A DNA stretch of 64,000 nt from JAGVGT01 sp963807225 (GTDB lineage: Bacteria > Desulfobacterota > Desulfobulbia > Desulfobulbales > JAGXFP01). How positions within the stretch are numbered: the stretch's first letter is position 1; each line of letters begins with the position of its first letter. The position numbers and the translations under genes are program-made. A model generated the notes under the pieces. It worked only from the letters and a program-made list of their open reading frames with translations. It searched no databases and was not told the DNA's origin. The stretch lies in contig CAWEAD010000008.1 of NCBI GenBank assembly GCA_963807225.1, forward strand, positions 434,001-498,000. The letters run 5' to 3'. This document shows, in pieces, positions 54,669-63,720 of this stretch.

Positions 54669-55748
54669 TCAATAGCGGGTGAACCGTTCGCTGTCCTGGC
54701 GGAATTCTTCGACGATCTCGTCGGTCAGGGTGGGTTGCACCATGGGGATGACCTCCATGAAGGTCTCGGTGGTGATCAGATAGTCACCGCCCGTGCTGTA
54801 TTCCCTTTCGAAGCCGATCTGCCGCACCTTCTGGAAGAGATACTCGATATCGGCCGGGGTGAAGTGGGCGATCCTGGCGACCAGCTCTTCCACGTCGACT
54901 TCGCCGGAATTGGTGTCGGCCAGGTAATGCTCGAAGATGGTTCTCCGCCCCGGATCGTCGAGACCTCCAACCGGAATGATGCAGTCGAACCGACCCGGCC
55001 GCAGCAGGGCCGCGTCCAGCTGCCGGATGAAGTTGGTGGCGCAGATCAGCAGGTTCTTGCGGTTCCGGTGCTTGAGCAGTGGCACCTGCTTGAGGAACTC
55101 GTTGGTGATCGATTTGTCGATCCGGGAGGCGCTGTCCCGGCTGCCGGCGATCTCCTCGAACTCGTCGATGAAAATCACCACATGGTCGAGGTCGCCGGCC
55201 TTTTCCAGCAGCAGCTTGAGATTGGCGCCCAAACGGTCCGCCCCGTCGGTCATCAGGGAACTGGGACTGACCTCGATGTACCACCATTGCAGTACGGCGG
55301 CGATGGCCCTGACAAAATGGGTCTTGCCGGTGCCGGGTGGTCCGAAGAAAATGATGGTCCGGGGCGGGATCACTGCGTGTTTACGTGCCAGTTCCACGGC
55401 GGTCAGGGGCAGAATGATTCTTCTGTTGACGATCTGTTTGGGGGGTTGGGAGTCGGCGATAGTTTTCCAGAGCGCCGGTTCGATGATCTGAGCCCCCAAT
55501 GACTTGAGCAGGCGCAAGCGTTCGGTATCCTGAATCTCTTGGTCCAGGGGCTCGACATTATCGATGAAGTCGATGGCGGCTACCCTGGTTCCCACTTCCC
55601 GCCCGAGTTTCTCGGAGATGGCCCACTTATGGGCGACGATCTTGCGGCACAATTCCTCGGCCCGTTGCGGATCGAACTTATGGCCGGTGTATTCGAAGAT
55701 CAGGATCGAGCACTCTTCTGGTTTTGGAACATCCGGGGCTATTTCCAT
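54669..55748 (-). CDS. AAA+ ATPase of unknown role
   Basis: The 359-residue protein has an N-terminal region of about 120 residues without known domain, then an AAA+ module: Walker A FFGPPGTGKTHF near 131-142, Walker B VVIFIDEFEEIAG, sensor and arginine finger in RPGRFDCIIPVGGLD, and a short helical lid. It resembles the proteasome-activator and Vps4-like classical AAA group. There is no protease domain and no partner gene adjacent. GGAGGAGGG precedes the ATG at 55748, so the 11 upstream codons are excluded. Its target is unknown. Confidence 0.85.
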   Translation of the reverse strand: MEIAPDVPKPEECSILIFEYTGHKFDPQRAEELCRKIVAHKWAISEKLGREVGTRVAAIDFIDNVEPLDQEIQDTERLRLLKSLGAQIIEPALWKTIADSQPPKQIVNRRIILPLTAVELARKHAVIPPRTIIFFGPPGTGKTHFVRAIAAVLQWWYIEVSPSSLMTDGADRLGANLKLLLEKAGDLDHVVIFIDEFEEIAGSRDSASRIDKSITNEFLKQVPLLKHRNRKNLLICATNFIRQLDAALLRPGRFDCIIPVGGLDDPGRRTIFEHYLADTNSGEVDVEELVARIAHFTPADIEYLFQKVRQIGFEREYSTGGDYLITTETFMEVIPMVQPTLTDEIVEEFRQDSERFTRY

Positions 55749-56018
55749 GCGCCCTCCTCCGGGAAGGACGGCTGCTTTCAATCCGGGAGTCCGATTTGGT
55801 TCCCGGTTGTCAAAATATCGCCATCCCCTCCTCTTTAAACTGAAAGTTTAAGAATGCGGTTGACGGCTGTCAATCAAAGGTTCCGGGCCAGTTCGGTTCT
55901 TGGAAATCGGGACCGGGTCGCTCGCCAATGTCCGGCTGGGATCTACCCCGATTATTGAATAACTCCGTAGGGTTGATGGCTGGAGGATAGCGAGGCAGGG
56001 CGGTGTCGTTCGGTAATC

Positions 56019-57605
56019 TCAGCGATACTCGCGGGTCTTCTCGAAGACGATCTCGGGATTCTGTTCCATGGTGCGGCCTAATCGCCACTCGGAATCGGCC
56101 AGGTAGGCGAGCTCGCCGGCGCTGTCCAGAGCCAGGTTGTTCTGGAACTTGGCCCGGAACTCATCGAGCTTCTTGCGGTTCTTGCAGGTTACCCAGCGAG
56201 CCGTGGCATAGTTGATCGGTTCGTAGATCGCCTCCACTCCGTATTCCGCCTTGAGCCGGGCAATAGTCACATCGAACTGCAGCACCCCTACCGCGCCCAG
56301 GATATAGTCGCTGCCCAGAATCGGCCGGAAGACTTGGACCGCACCCTCCTCGGCCAACTGAACCAGTCCCTTGCCGAGTTGCTTGGCTTTGAGCGGGTTC
56401 TTCAGGATTACCCTCCGGAAGTGTTCTGGGGCAAAGCTGGGAATGCCGGTGAACTGCAACTCTTCCTTATCGGTGAAGGTGTCGCCGATCTTGATCGTAC
56501 CGTGGTTGTGGATACCGATGATGTCGCCGGGATAGGCCTCCTCCACGTTGCTGCGGTCCTGGGCCATGAAGATGGTGGCGTTGGCCAGGTTGATCTCTTT
56601 GCCGAGCCGGTGATGCTTGACTTTCATCCCGCGGGTGAACTTGCCGGAGCAGATCCGAAAAAAGGCGATGCGGTCGCGGTGGGCCGGGTTCATGTTGGCC
56701 TGGATCTTAAAGGTGAAACCGGTGAACTGCTCCTCGTCGGGTTGGACCATCCTGGTCGCCGTGGCGCGGGGACCGGGGGGCGGGGCCAGCTCGACGAAGG
56801 CGTCCAGCAACTCCTTGACCCCGAAGTTGTTGATGGCGCTGCCGAAGAAGACCGGCGACTGGCTGGCTTTTAGGTATTCGTGGTGCTCGAAGGGGTTGGC
56901 GGCCCCGGCCAGCAGCTCGATGTCCTCGCGCAGCTGGTCGGCTTGAGCGCCCAGGAGTTGGTCAAGTTGCGGGTCAGCCAACCCCTTGACCACCACCACG
57001 TCCTGCGGGCGTACCGCCTGGCCGGATTTGAACAGGTGCAGTTCTCCCCGATAGATATTGTAAACCCCCTTGAAACCCTTGCCCATGCCGATGGGCCAGG
57101 AAAGCGGGGTGCATTCGATCTGCAGTTTGTCCTCGATATCACTGAGGATATCCAGGGGGTCGATACCTTCCCGGTCGAGCTTGTTGATGAAGGTGATTAC
57201 CGGGGTGTTGCGCATCCGGCAGACTTCCATCAGTTTCTCGGTCTGGGTCTCGACCCCCTTGGCGCAGTCGATGACCATCAGGGCGCTGTCCACCGCAGTC
57301 AAGACCCGGTAAGTGTCTTCGGAGAAGTCCTGGTGCCCAGGGGTATCGAGCAGATTGATCTCGTAGTCGCGGTAGTCGAACTTCATCACCGAAGAGGTAA
57401 CCGAGATGCCGCGCTCCTGTTCGATGGCCATCCAGTCGCTGACCGCATGCTGGGAGGTCTTCCGTGACTTGACCGCACCGGCCAGTTGAATGGCACCGCC
57501 GAAGAGGAGGAGTTTTTCGGTGAGGGTGGTCTTGCCGGCGTCGGGGTGGCTGATGATACCGAAAGTTCGACGACGGGCGATTTCTTTCTGAAGTCTGGTG
57601 CTCAA
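56019..57605 (-). CDS. prfC: Peptide chain release factor 3
   Basis: The 528-residue GTPase is full length. G motifs are GIISHPDAGKTTLTEKLL split at 17-34, DTPGHQDF, and FINKLDREG. The RF3-specific stretch KSRKTSQHAVSDWMAIEQERGISVTSSVM is split near 46-74. Downstream domains include the FKIQANMNPAHRDR and the C-terminal VGVLQFDV blocks. RF3 releases RF1 and RF2 from the ribosome in a GTP-dependent way. It is a single gene on the minus strand. Confidence 0.97.
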   Translation of the reverse strand: MSTRLQKEIARRRTFGIISHPDAGKTTLTEKLLLFGGAIQLAGAVKSRKTSQHAVSDWMAIEQERGISVTSSVMKFDYRDYEINLLDTPGHQDFSEDTYRVLTAVDSALMVIDCAKGVETQTEKLMEVCRMRNTPVITFINKLDREGIDPLDILSDIEDKLQIECTPLSWPIGMGKGFKGVYNIYRGELHLFKSGQAVRPQDVVVVKGLADPQLDQLLGAQADQLREDIELLAGAANPFEHHEYLKASQSPVFFGSAINNFGVKELLDAFVELAPPPGPRATATRMVQPDEEQFTGFTFKIQANMNPAHRDRIAFFRICSGKFTRGMKVKHHRLGKEINLANATIFMAQDRSNVEEAYPGDIIGIHNHGTIKIGDTFTDKEELQFTGIPSFAPEHFRRVILKNPLKAKQLGKGLVQLAEEGAVQVFRPILGSDYILGAVGVLQFDVTIARLKAEYGVEAIYEPINYATARWVTCKNRKKLDEFRAKFQNNLALDSAGELAYLADSEWRLGRTMEQNPEIVFEKTREYR

Positions 57606-58059
57606 GATTCTATTTCCGTAGGTAACTTTTTATCTTTCCGTGCTTTTACCGGCACGAACGGCGGCCTCTTCTATACACCATTAGGCAGGATTGGACAAGC
57701 CGGAATCGATTATCCGACCGCCGCTTTGGCCAGAGGTGCAATTTAAGGCTTGCCTAATTAAAAGCAAAAGGCAAAATGCGAAAAGATAAGAATTAGGAAG
57801 ACAATAAGTTTTGAGGTTCAGACTGTAAGCCATTAACAAGTGCGGGGCGGGGTAGCAAAACGTAATCCCGCAACCGAAGCTAATCTCGCCAAAGCCGGGG
57901 TTCCTGCTCAAAAGATCAGAATCAGAGGATTGCCTTGCGTGGTTTATTTCCTCCAGCCGCGGACCGAAAACAGTGCCAGTTTTTTGGGCTACCAGTAATG
58001 CGGCAATAAGCAAATCAAACGTTAATCAACGTAACTTATAACTTAAATTTCGCTCTTCG
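57606..58059. other. Intergenic region between divergent genes
   Basis: About 450 bases between prfC (minus) and the YkgJ-like gene (plus). It is comparatively AT-rich from 57740 to 57840. A 110-codon minus-strand frame (57681-58013) lacks a ribosome site and family resemblance and is not called. Promoters for both neighbours are expected here but none is clear. Confidence 0.4.
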
Positions 58060-58755
58060 ATGGACGACTCCCGCGACCAAACCACTGAAACCTGCCGCCG
58101 CTGCGGTGCCTGCTGCGAGCAGGGGGGGCCGGCCTTGCATCTGGAGGATCGAGAGCTGATCGGCGAAGGGGGGCTGGTCCTGGCCGACCTGGTGACGGTC
58201 CGGTTCGGGGAGCCGGCCCATGATCCACGGCAGGGAGAGGTCGTCCCGACCGCGCATGAGTTTCTCAAAATGTCTGGGGTGGCGGGGAGCTGGTGCTGCC
58301 GCTTCTTCGACCGGCAGCAGATGGGTTGTGCCATTTATCGCCATCGGCCTCTCGAATGTCGCCTGCTGTTTTGCCGCGCTACCGGGCCGCTGGAGGCGAT
58401 CATGGGGCGCAACCTTCTGACCCGGCGCGATCTACTCGACTTCGACGATCCACTTATCCCTCTCCTTGTTAGGCAGGAAAGAGAGATTCCTTATGAGGCC
58501 GTTATGAAACTGCTGGCCGGCCCGGAGCCGGCCGGGGAAGGCTCGGTTCTTGCTCGCCTGACCGATTTGGTCCGAGCCGATCTGGCTCTGCGGGAACTAT
58601 TTCTCCGTGATTTTCCAGCCCGGGAAAGGCAGGAACTCTTCCTGTTGGGGCGCCCACTGTTTCTGGTCCTGGCTCCATATGGTTTCCGGATCAGTCAAGG
58701 CAGGGCGGGAGTGTCCCTGCACTTCCGGCCGGGAGAAAAGGGGGGAAATGAATAA
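58060..58755 (+). CDS. YkgJ-family cysteine-cluster protein
   Basis: The 231-residue protein has the cysteine pattern of the YkgJ/zinc- or iron-chelating family: CRRCGACCEQGGPAL near 12-26, then SWCCRFFD, GCAIYRHRPLECRLLFC near 89-105. The cluster of CxxCxxCC with later C-x8-C is characteristic. Such proteins are thought to bind iron-sulfur clusters or metal, with no fixed function. A C-terminal helical extension of about 110 residues follows. The ATG at 58060 is the first good start. Confidence 0.88.
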   Translation: MDDSRDQTTETCRRCGACCEQGGPALHLEDRELIGEGGLVLADLVTVRFGEPAHDPRQGEVVPTAHEFLKMSGVAGSWCCRFFDRQQMGCAIYRHRPLECRLLFCRATGPLEAIMGRNLLTRRDLLDFDDPLIPLLVRQEREIPYEAVMKLLAGPEPAGEGSVLARLTDLVRADLALRELFLRDFPARERQELFLLGRPLFLVLAPYGFRISQGRAGVSLHFRPGEKGGNE

Positions 58756-58939
58756 TTCATAAAGGATAAATAGTTCACTGAACCGATTATAAACCGTAAT
58801 CAGCACAACGTCAGTCCCGATCAAAACTCTATCCAAGGCCAGATATGACTTAAAACTGTACACTTATTACTTAAGTCAACCCTCTCCGTTCCCGGCCGTC
58901 CGGTCCCAATCGGCGCTGTGTCCATCAACCCTTTTAATC

Positions 58940-58969
58940 TTGACCTTTACCGCGGAAACTCTATATATT
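58940..58969 (+). promoter_or_regulatory. Candidate sigma-70 promoter for the mgtE operon
   Basis: TTGACC (58940-58945) is followed after 16 or 18 bases by TATATA or TATATT (58962-58969). It lies about 45 bases before the mgtE ATG, leaving no room for an M-box riboswitch. Confidence 0.55.
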
Positions 58970-59012
58970 ATTGAGTTTTCGTTAGGTTAACCATAAGATT
59001 CCGAGTTCGGCA

Positions 59013-60398
59013 ATGGCAGGTAAAGTCAAAAAAGATCTGATCGGCAACGAGGGTATGCTGATCCTCGACACCGCCCGCCGGCTGATCCGCCGGAACGCGG
59101 TGGATAACCTGCTGAAGCTGTTCAACAAGACCCACCCGGCCGACATTGCCCTGGTCTTCCGCCACTTCAATCCCGCTGAACGTAAGTTCGTCTTCAATAT
59201 TATCGCGCAAACCGATTCCGTCGGCGAGTTTCTCAGTGAACTCGATCAGTCGATCATGGTCGAACTGGTGGAGACCCTGACTCCGCAGTTCATGCTCACC
59301 ATCATCAAGGACATGCCCTCCGACGATACGGCCGATATCCTGGAAGCCCTGCCGGAATCCTTCGCCAATGAGATTCGGCTCCTGATGGGACGCGATGAGC
59401 GGCGCGAGGTGGACGAGCTCATGCAGTATCTGCCGGATACCGCCGGCGGTTTGATGTCGCGGGATTTTATGGCTCTGGATGAGGAACTGAGCGTCGGCGA
59501 TTCGATCAAAAAGGTCCAGGAGCGCAGCGAGGAGATGGAAATGAGTTTCTATCTCTACATCACCCACGGTGAGGAGCAACAGCTCTCCGGGGTACTGTCG
59601 TTACGGGAACTGCTGATGCACCCGCCTTACCGGCAACTGAAGAACATCATGAATCCCAACGTCCTGGCGGTGACTACCGACACCTCCCAGGGCGATGTCG
59701 CTCACATCGTCGCCCAGTACAATTTACTGGCCATTCCGGTGGTCGATTCGGCCTACAACCTGGTCGGCATCGTCACTGTCGATGATGTCATCGACGTTAT
59801 CCGCGAGGAGGCCACCGAGGAGTTTCTGCAGATGGCCGGCGCCGGTAAGGACCGCGAAATCCTGCTTAAATCGACCCTGGACAATGCCAAGACTCGGGCT
59901 CCATGGCTGTTCGCCACCTGGATCGGCGGCTTGATCTCGGTGCTGATCATTACCAGCTTTCAACACGAACTGAGCAAGGTCCTGGCTCTGGCCTCCTTCA
60001 TCCCCATTGTCATGGGCATGGGCGGTAACATCGCCACCCAGTCCAGCACCATCGTCATCCGCGGCCTCGCCACCGGCCGGATCAATATGAACGCCGTGGC
60101 CCAGTTGGTCTTCAAGGAGATGCGGGTGGGAATCCTGCTCGGGTCCTTTTTCGGCCTATTCCTCGGTATCCTGGCCCACTTCGGTTACACCTCGCCGGCT
60201 CGGCTGGGGTTGGTGGTCGGCTGCTCGGTGCTGATGTCCATGACCCTGGCCTCGACTTTGGGTACCCTGGTGCCCCTGATTCTGCGGCGTTTCGATATCG
60301 ATACCACCATCGCCACCGGTCCCTTCGTTACTACCGCCATCGATATTCTCGGGGTCTGCAACTATCTCCTTATCGCCAAATTTTTAATGGGACTGTAA
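59013..60398 (+). CDS. mgtE: Magnesium transporter MgtE
   Basis: The 461-residue protein has the three parts of MgtE: an N domain with helical repeats (about 1-140, ADIALVFRHFNPAERKFVF), two CBS domains (about 145-270) and five membrane helices (about 295-460) with PIVMGMGGNIATQSSTIVIRGLATG at the pore, split by a turn. CBS and N domains gate the Mg2+ channel. It is followed 5 bases later by an HtrA-type protease gene, so the three genes form one operon. Confidence 0.97.
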   Translation: MAGKVKKDLIGNEGMLILDTARRLIRRNAVDNLLKLFNKTHPADIALVFRHFNPAERKFVFNIIAQTDSVGEFLSELDQSIMVELVETLTPQFMLTIIKDMPSDDTADILEALPESFANEIRLLMGRDERREVDELMQYLPDTAGGLMSRDFMALDEELSVGDSIKKVQERSEEMEMSFYLYITHGEEQQLSGVLSLRELLMHPPYRQLKNIMNPNVLAVTTDTSQGDVAHIVAQYNLLAIPVVDSAYNLVGIVTVDDVIDVIREEATEEFLQMAGAGKDREILLKSTLDNAKTRAPWLFATWIGGLISVLIITSFQHELSKVLALASFIPIVMGMGGNIATQSSTIVIRGLATGRINMNAVAQLVFKEMRVGILLGSFFGLFLGILAHFGYTSPARLGLVVGCSVLMSMTLASTLGTLVPLILRRFDIDTTIATGPFVTTAIDILGVCNYLLIAKFLMGL

Positions 60399-60403
60399 AA
60401 GTC

Positions 60404-61525
60404 ATGACTGACCGGCAACAGCCGCGGCCACGGAGTCGTTTCCCAGCTTTTTTATTATTGATCTTGATCTTTCTGGGTTCCTGGTACTATTACTCCCGGA
60501 CGGAAAATCCACGCCTCGACTCCGAGGCTACCTCCCGAACCGTGACTCCCCGAGGCGACCTGGCCTCCGACGAACAAAACACCATCGATATCTTCAAGGC
60601 CGCCTCGCCTTCAGTGGTCTATATCAACAGTATCGAGGTGCGACGCGGGTTTTTCAGCCTGAACGCCTATGAGATCCCCAGCGGCACCGGTTCAGGTTTC
60701 ATCTGGGACCAGGAGGGAAGGGTGGTCACCAACTTCCATGTCATCGAGGACGCCAGCCGGGTGGAGGTGACCCTGAGCGACAATTCGGTCTGGAAGGCCA
60801 AGCTGGTCGGGGCGTCGCCGGACAAAGACCTGGCGGTGCTGCAGATCGAGGCTCCGGCCAAACTCCTGCAACCAATAGCCGTAGGAGATTCAGATTCCCT
60901 GCAGGTTGGACAGAAAGCTTTCGCCATCGGTAACCCCTTCGGCCTCGACCACACCATCACCGCCGGCATCGTCAGCGCCCTGGGCCGCGAGATCAAAGGC
61001 GCCAGCGGCCGCACCATCCAGGGGGTGATCCAGACCGACGCCGCCATCAATCCCGGCAACTCCGGCGGCCCTCTGTTGGACAGTTCCGGACGCCTGATCG
61101 GCATCAATACCGCGATCTACAGTCCTTCCGGCGCCAATTCCGGCATCGGTTTCGCGGTGCCGGTGGGCGAGATCAACCGGGTGGTACCGGAACTGATCCG
61201 GCACGGGCGTCTGAGTCAGCCCGGACTGTCTGTGACCCTGGCCTCCAGCGCCATCGCCGAGAGGTTGGGAGTCAAGGGAGTTTTGATCATCAATGTTGAG
61301 CCCGGCAGCTCGGCGGATCGGGCCGGTCTGCGCGGCACTTATCGTTCCTTCGGCGAGATTCAACTGGGAGATATCATCGTTGCGGTCGATGGACACCAGG
61401 TCAAGAACTACGACGAACTGAGCCAGGAATTGGAACGGTACAAGGTGGGAGAGAGCGTGACCCTGATCATCATCCGCGACGGGCAGCCCCTGGAAGTAAA
61501 GGTGGAGTTGGAGGATGTAGGCTAG
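60404..61525 (+). CDS. HtrA/DegS-type serine protease with one PDZ domain
   Basis: The 373-residue protein has an N-terminal membrane anchor at about residues 12-27, a trypsin-like domain and a C-terminal PDZ domain. The catalytic triad is visible: His in VVTNFHVIED, Asp in DKDLAVLQIE and Ser in NPGNSGGPLLD. The PDZ part (about 270-370) includes the GVLIINVEPGSSADRAGLRG block and ends with VTLIIIRDGQPLEVKVEL. A single PDZ and membrane anchor resemble DegS rather than DegP. It sits between mgtE and a polyferredoxin gene with almost no gaps. Confidence 0.94.
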   Translation: MTDRQQPRPRSRFPAFLLLILIFLGSWYYYSRTENPRLDSEATSRTVTPRGDLASDEQNTIDIFKAASPSVVYINSIEVRRGFFSLNAYEIPSGTGSGFIWDQEGRVVTNFHVIEDASRVEVTLSDNSVWKAKLVGASPDKDLAVLQIEAPAKLLQPIAVGDSDSLQVGQKAFAIGNPFGLDHTITAGIVSALGREIKGASGRTIQGVIQTDAAINPGNSGGPLLDSSGRLIGINTAIYSPSGANSGIGFAVPVGEINRVVPELIRHGRLSQPGLSVTLASSAIAERLGVKGVLIINVEPGSSADRAGLRGTYRSFGEIQLGDIIVAVDGHQVKNYDELSQELERYKVGESVTLIIIRDGQPLEVKVELEDVG

Positions 61526-62884
61526 ATGCTCTGGTGGACCAAGGCCATTAAGAGTCTGATTTCGTCGCACGAGGCCGAGCGCCTCGATCTCTTCCGGATC
61601 TTTCCCGGGGTCCGTCGCTTTCTGGCGGCCCGGCATCATTACGCCTACCTGCGGACCGGCGGTGACGTACTCTTCTTCCTGGTAGTCCTTTCCGGACTCT
61701 TCGGGCCGACCGATCCGCACAGCAACATCGCCACTTTTCTGACCTGGGGTCTGCTCTGGCCGGCCATCGTCCTGAGCTGGTTCTTCGTGGGCCGGATGTG
61801 GTGCGGAATCTGCCCCTTTCCCGGTCTGGGCGTCTTCCTGCAGCGACGGGGCTTGACTTTGAACCTGCCGGTGCCCAAGCTCTTGCAGAAGTACGGGGTC
61901 TATACCTCGGTCTTCCTGCTGGCCCTGATCATCTGGATCGAAGTCGTGGCCGGGCTCGACCGCTCACCGGTGGGCACTTCCTACCTGGTCCTCTCCATCG
62001 TCGCCGGGGCGGCGCTCTTCGCCGTACTTTTTACCGGTCAGTCCTGGTGCCGTCATCTTTGCCCCCTGGGTCGAATCAGCGGGGCGGCGGCGACGCTTTC
62101 GATTATTGAGTTCCGCCCCGATCACGAAAAATGCCGGGTCTGCGAGACCTTCGCCTGCAAGAAGGGCATGGGTGCCAAGAGTGGCTGCCCGGTTTATCTG
62201 GGAGCCTACAGCGTTCAGAACAACCTGCACTGCCTGATCTGCGGCCACTGCCTGCCGCTCTGCGAACTGGATTCACCCCAGCTCCTGTTGCGAAACCCTT
62301 ATTCGGAGCTGATCCGCAACAAAGGGCGTTATATAACCTGCTCCTACATCGTGCCTTTTCTGATCGGCTCCCAGTTGGCTCGTTTCTTCCGCTTCAAGGG
62401 ACCCTACGCCCTGTTCGAGTCCTGGCTCGGCCTGCCCGACGCCGCCTCCTTCAGTATTTTGCTGGTAGTGGGATTCCTGGTGATACTGGCGTTGATCAAA
62501 TTAGGCTCCCGCCTCTTCGGCATCAATGAGGATCCGATGTTCGGCCGCTTTTCGCCCCTGGTGCCGATCCTGATCCCCATGGCCTTCACCGGCGAGCTGG
62601 TCTACCGTATGTCCTTCTTCGCCGCCGGGCTGGGAGATTTTCTACCCACGGTGGGACGCCAGTTTCATCTCGCCTGGCTCACCCACCTTCATTTCAGCAT
62701 TCCCGATTTTCCGGTCCAGATCCTCTCGGCCTTCTTCATGCTGAACGGGGCCATAGCCGGGGCCTACATCCTTTGGCGCATGTGTCTTGAAGACTTCGAA
62801 GGCATCGTCAGGCTGAAAAACTTCATCGGTATCAACCTGCTGATCGTCACCATGCTAGTCACCTACCTGGCCGTTATCTTCTGA
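61526..62884 (+). CDS. Membrane polyferredoxin-type 4Fe-4S protein (NapH/NosR-like)
   Basis: The 452-residue protein has about seven to nine membrane helices with cysteine motifs on the cytoplasmic side: MWCGICPFPG near 91-100, SWCRHLCPLGR near 173-183, then CRVCETFACKKGMGAKSGC and CLICGHCLPLC, which supply two 4Fe-4S clusters (about 204-250). It resembles NapH/NosR/CcoG-like redox proteins that move electrons across the membrane. It starts immediately after the HtrA stop (TAG ATG). The partner electron carrier is not known. Confidence 0.88.
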   Translation: MLWWTKAIKSLISSHEAERLDLFRIFPGVRRFLAARHHYAYLRTGGDVLFFLVVLSGLFGPTDPHSNIATFLTWGLLWPAIVLSWFFVGRMWCGICPFPGLGVFLQRRGLTLNLPVPKLLQKYGVYTSVFLLALIIWIEVVAGLDRSPVGTSYLVLSIVAGAALFAVLFTGQSWCRHLCPLGRISGAAATLSIIEFRPDHEKCRVCETFACKKGMGAKSGCPVYLGAYSVQNNLHCLICGHCLPLCELDSPQLLLRNPYSELIRNKGRYITCSYIVPFLIGSQLARFFRFKGPYALFESWLGLPDAASFSILLVVGFLVILALIKLGSRLFGINEDPMFGRFSPLVPILIPMAFTGELVYRMSFFAAGLGDFLPTVGRQFHLAWLTHLHFSIPDFPVQILSAFFMLNGAIAGAYILWRMCLEDFEGIVRLKNFIGINLLIVTMLVTYLAVIF

Positions 62885-63142
62885 GTCGGTAAAATTTACC
62901 CTATTCAATTGCTGGATTCACGATGGATCAATCCCACAGCGGGGGATTAATGCCATGCCGCGGCAAGGGAATGATAGAAATTGCTTGGCTTTCTGCGGAC
63001 TCACGCGCTGACCTTGAGCATCCACAGTCATCGCGTGAAGTTAAGTTCAAGGGAAAGCTCAACGATGAAGCATCTAAGCGAAGCAGGAGGTTCCGATCGC
63101 TTCGTTCACTGATTCCGTTGTTTTGTCGGTAAGGCTGTTGCT

Positions 63143-63619
63143 TTAAAAATTCTTCCAGTCTTCAGGGGGTTTGGGTTTGGGCTCGGCCTCCTTGATCGGT
63201 GCATCCGGGGCGGTGGCTTCTCCGGCTGAATTGGTAGAGCTTGAAGTTATTGTTGCCCCGTTGGAAAAGACGATTTGTTCGAAGGTTCGATTCAGCGAGG
63301 TACTGCGGAAGTTTTTCATGATCATGCCCGAGCGACAGGCGATTTCATCCCCCACTGTGATAATGGACTTGGGCAGGGCTACCCAGATCCTGACGCCGTC
63401 CTTGTCTACCAGGGCATATGTATAGCCAGCACTGGTCATGGTTTCGATCACCTTTCCGGACACCTCCATCATGGTAATCCCGCCGGTCTTGCCGCTTCCG
63501 GCACCAGCCTTGCCCCCGTTCTGAGGAAAGGAGTTGGCCGGGCAAGGATGCCACAGGAGTAGAGAGGTGGCAAGTGCCAGAGTGGTAAGGTAGGGATTCA
63601 GCCTCTTGCTTTCATTCAT
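63143..63619 (-). CDS. NrfJ-like exported OB-fold protein
   Basis: The 158-residue protein has a signal peptide (residues 1-30, ending PANS) and a small domain at about 50-122 with VSGKVIETMTSAGYTYALVDKDG, RIWVALPKSIITVGDEI and MIMKNFRSTSLNRTFEQIVF, as in NrfJ-related proteins and other periplasmic OB-folds found with cytochromes. The C-terminal 35 residues are Pro/Glu/Lys-rich and probably disordered. In other species such proteins occur next to nitrite reductase or heme genes; here none is adjacent. Confidence 0.82.
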   Translation of the reverse strand: MNESKRLNPYLTTLALATSLLLWHPCPANSFPQNGGKAGAGSGKTGGITMMEVSGKVIETMTSAGYTYALVDKDGVRIWVALPKSIITVGDEIACRSGMIMKNFRSTSLNRTFEQIVFSNGATITSSSTNSAGEATAPDAPIKEAEPKPKPPEDWKNF

Positions 63620-63720
63620 CGGACGATTCCTCTTTGAATATATTTAAAGGGGGACGCTGCCCTTTTGGGGAAGCGAAGTTAGCTCTATACGGGACCGAAT
63701 CCGCCTTCCAGCCTCGGTCC

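Noticed and set aside
57681..58013. 110-codon minus-strand gene upstream of the YkgJ-like gene
   Set aside because: No ribosome site, irregular composition and no family pattern.
58756..59012. M-box magnesium riboswitch before mgtE
   Set aside because: The candidate promoter lies about 45 bases from the start, and no conserved M-box structure was recognised.
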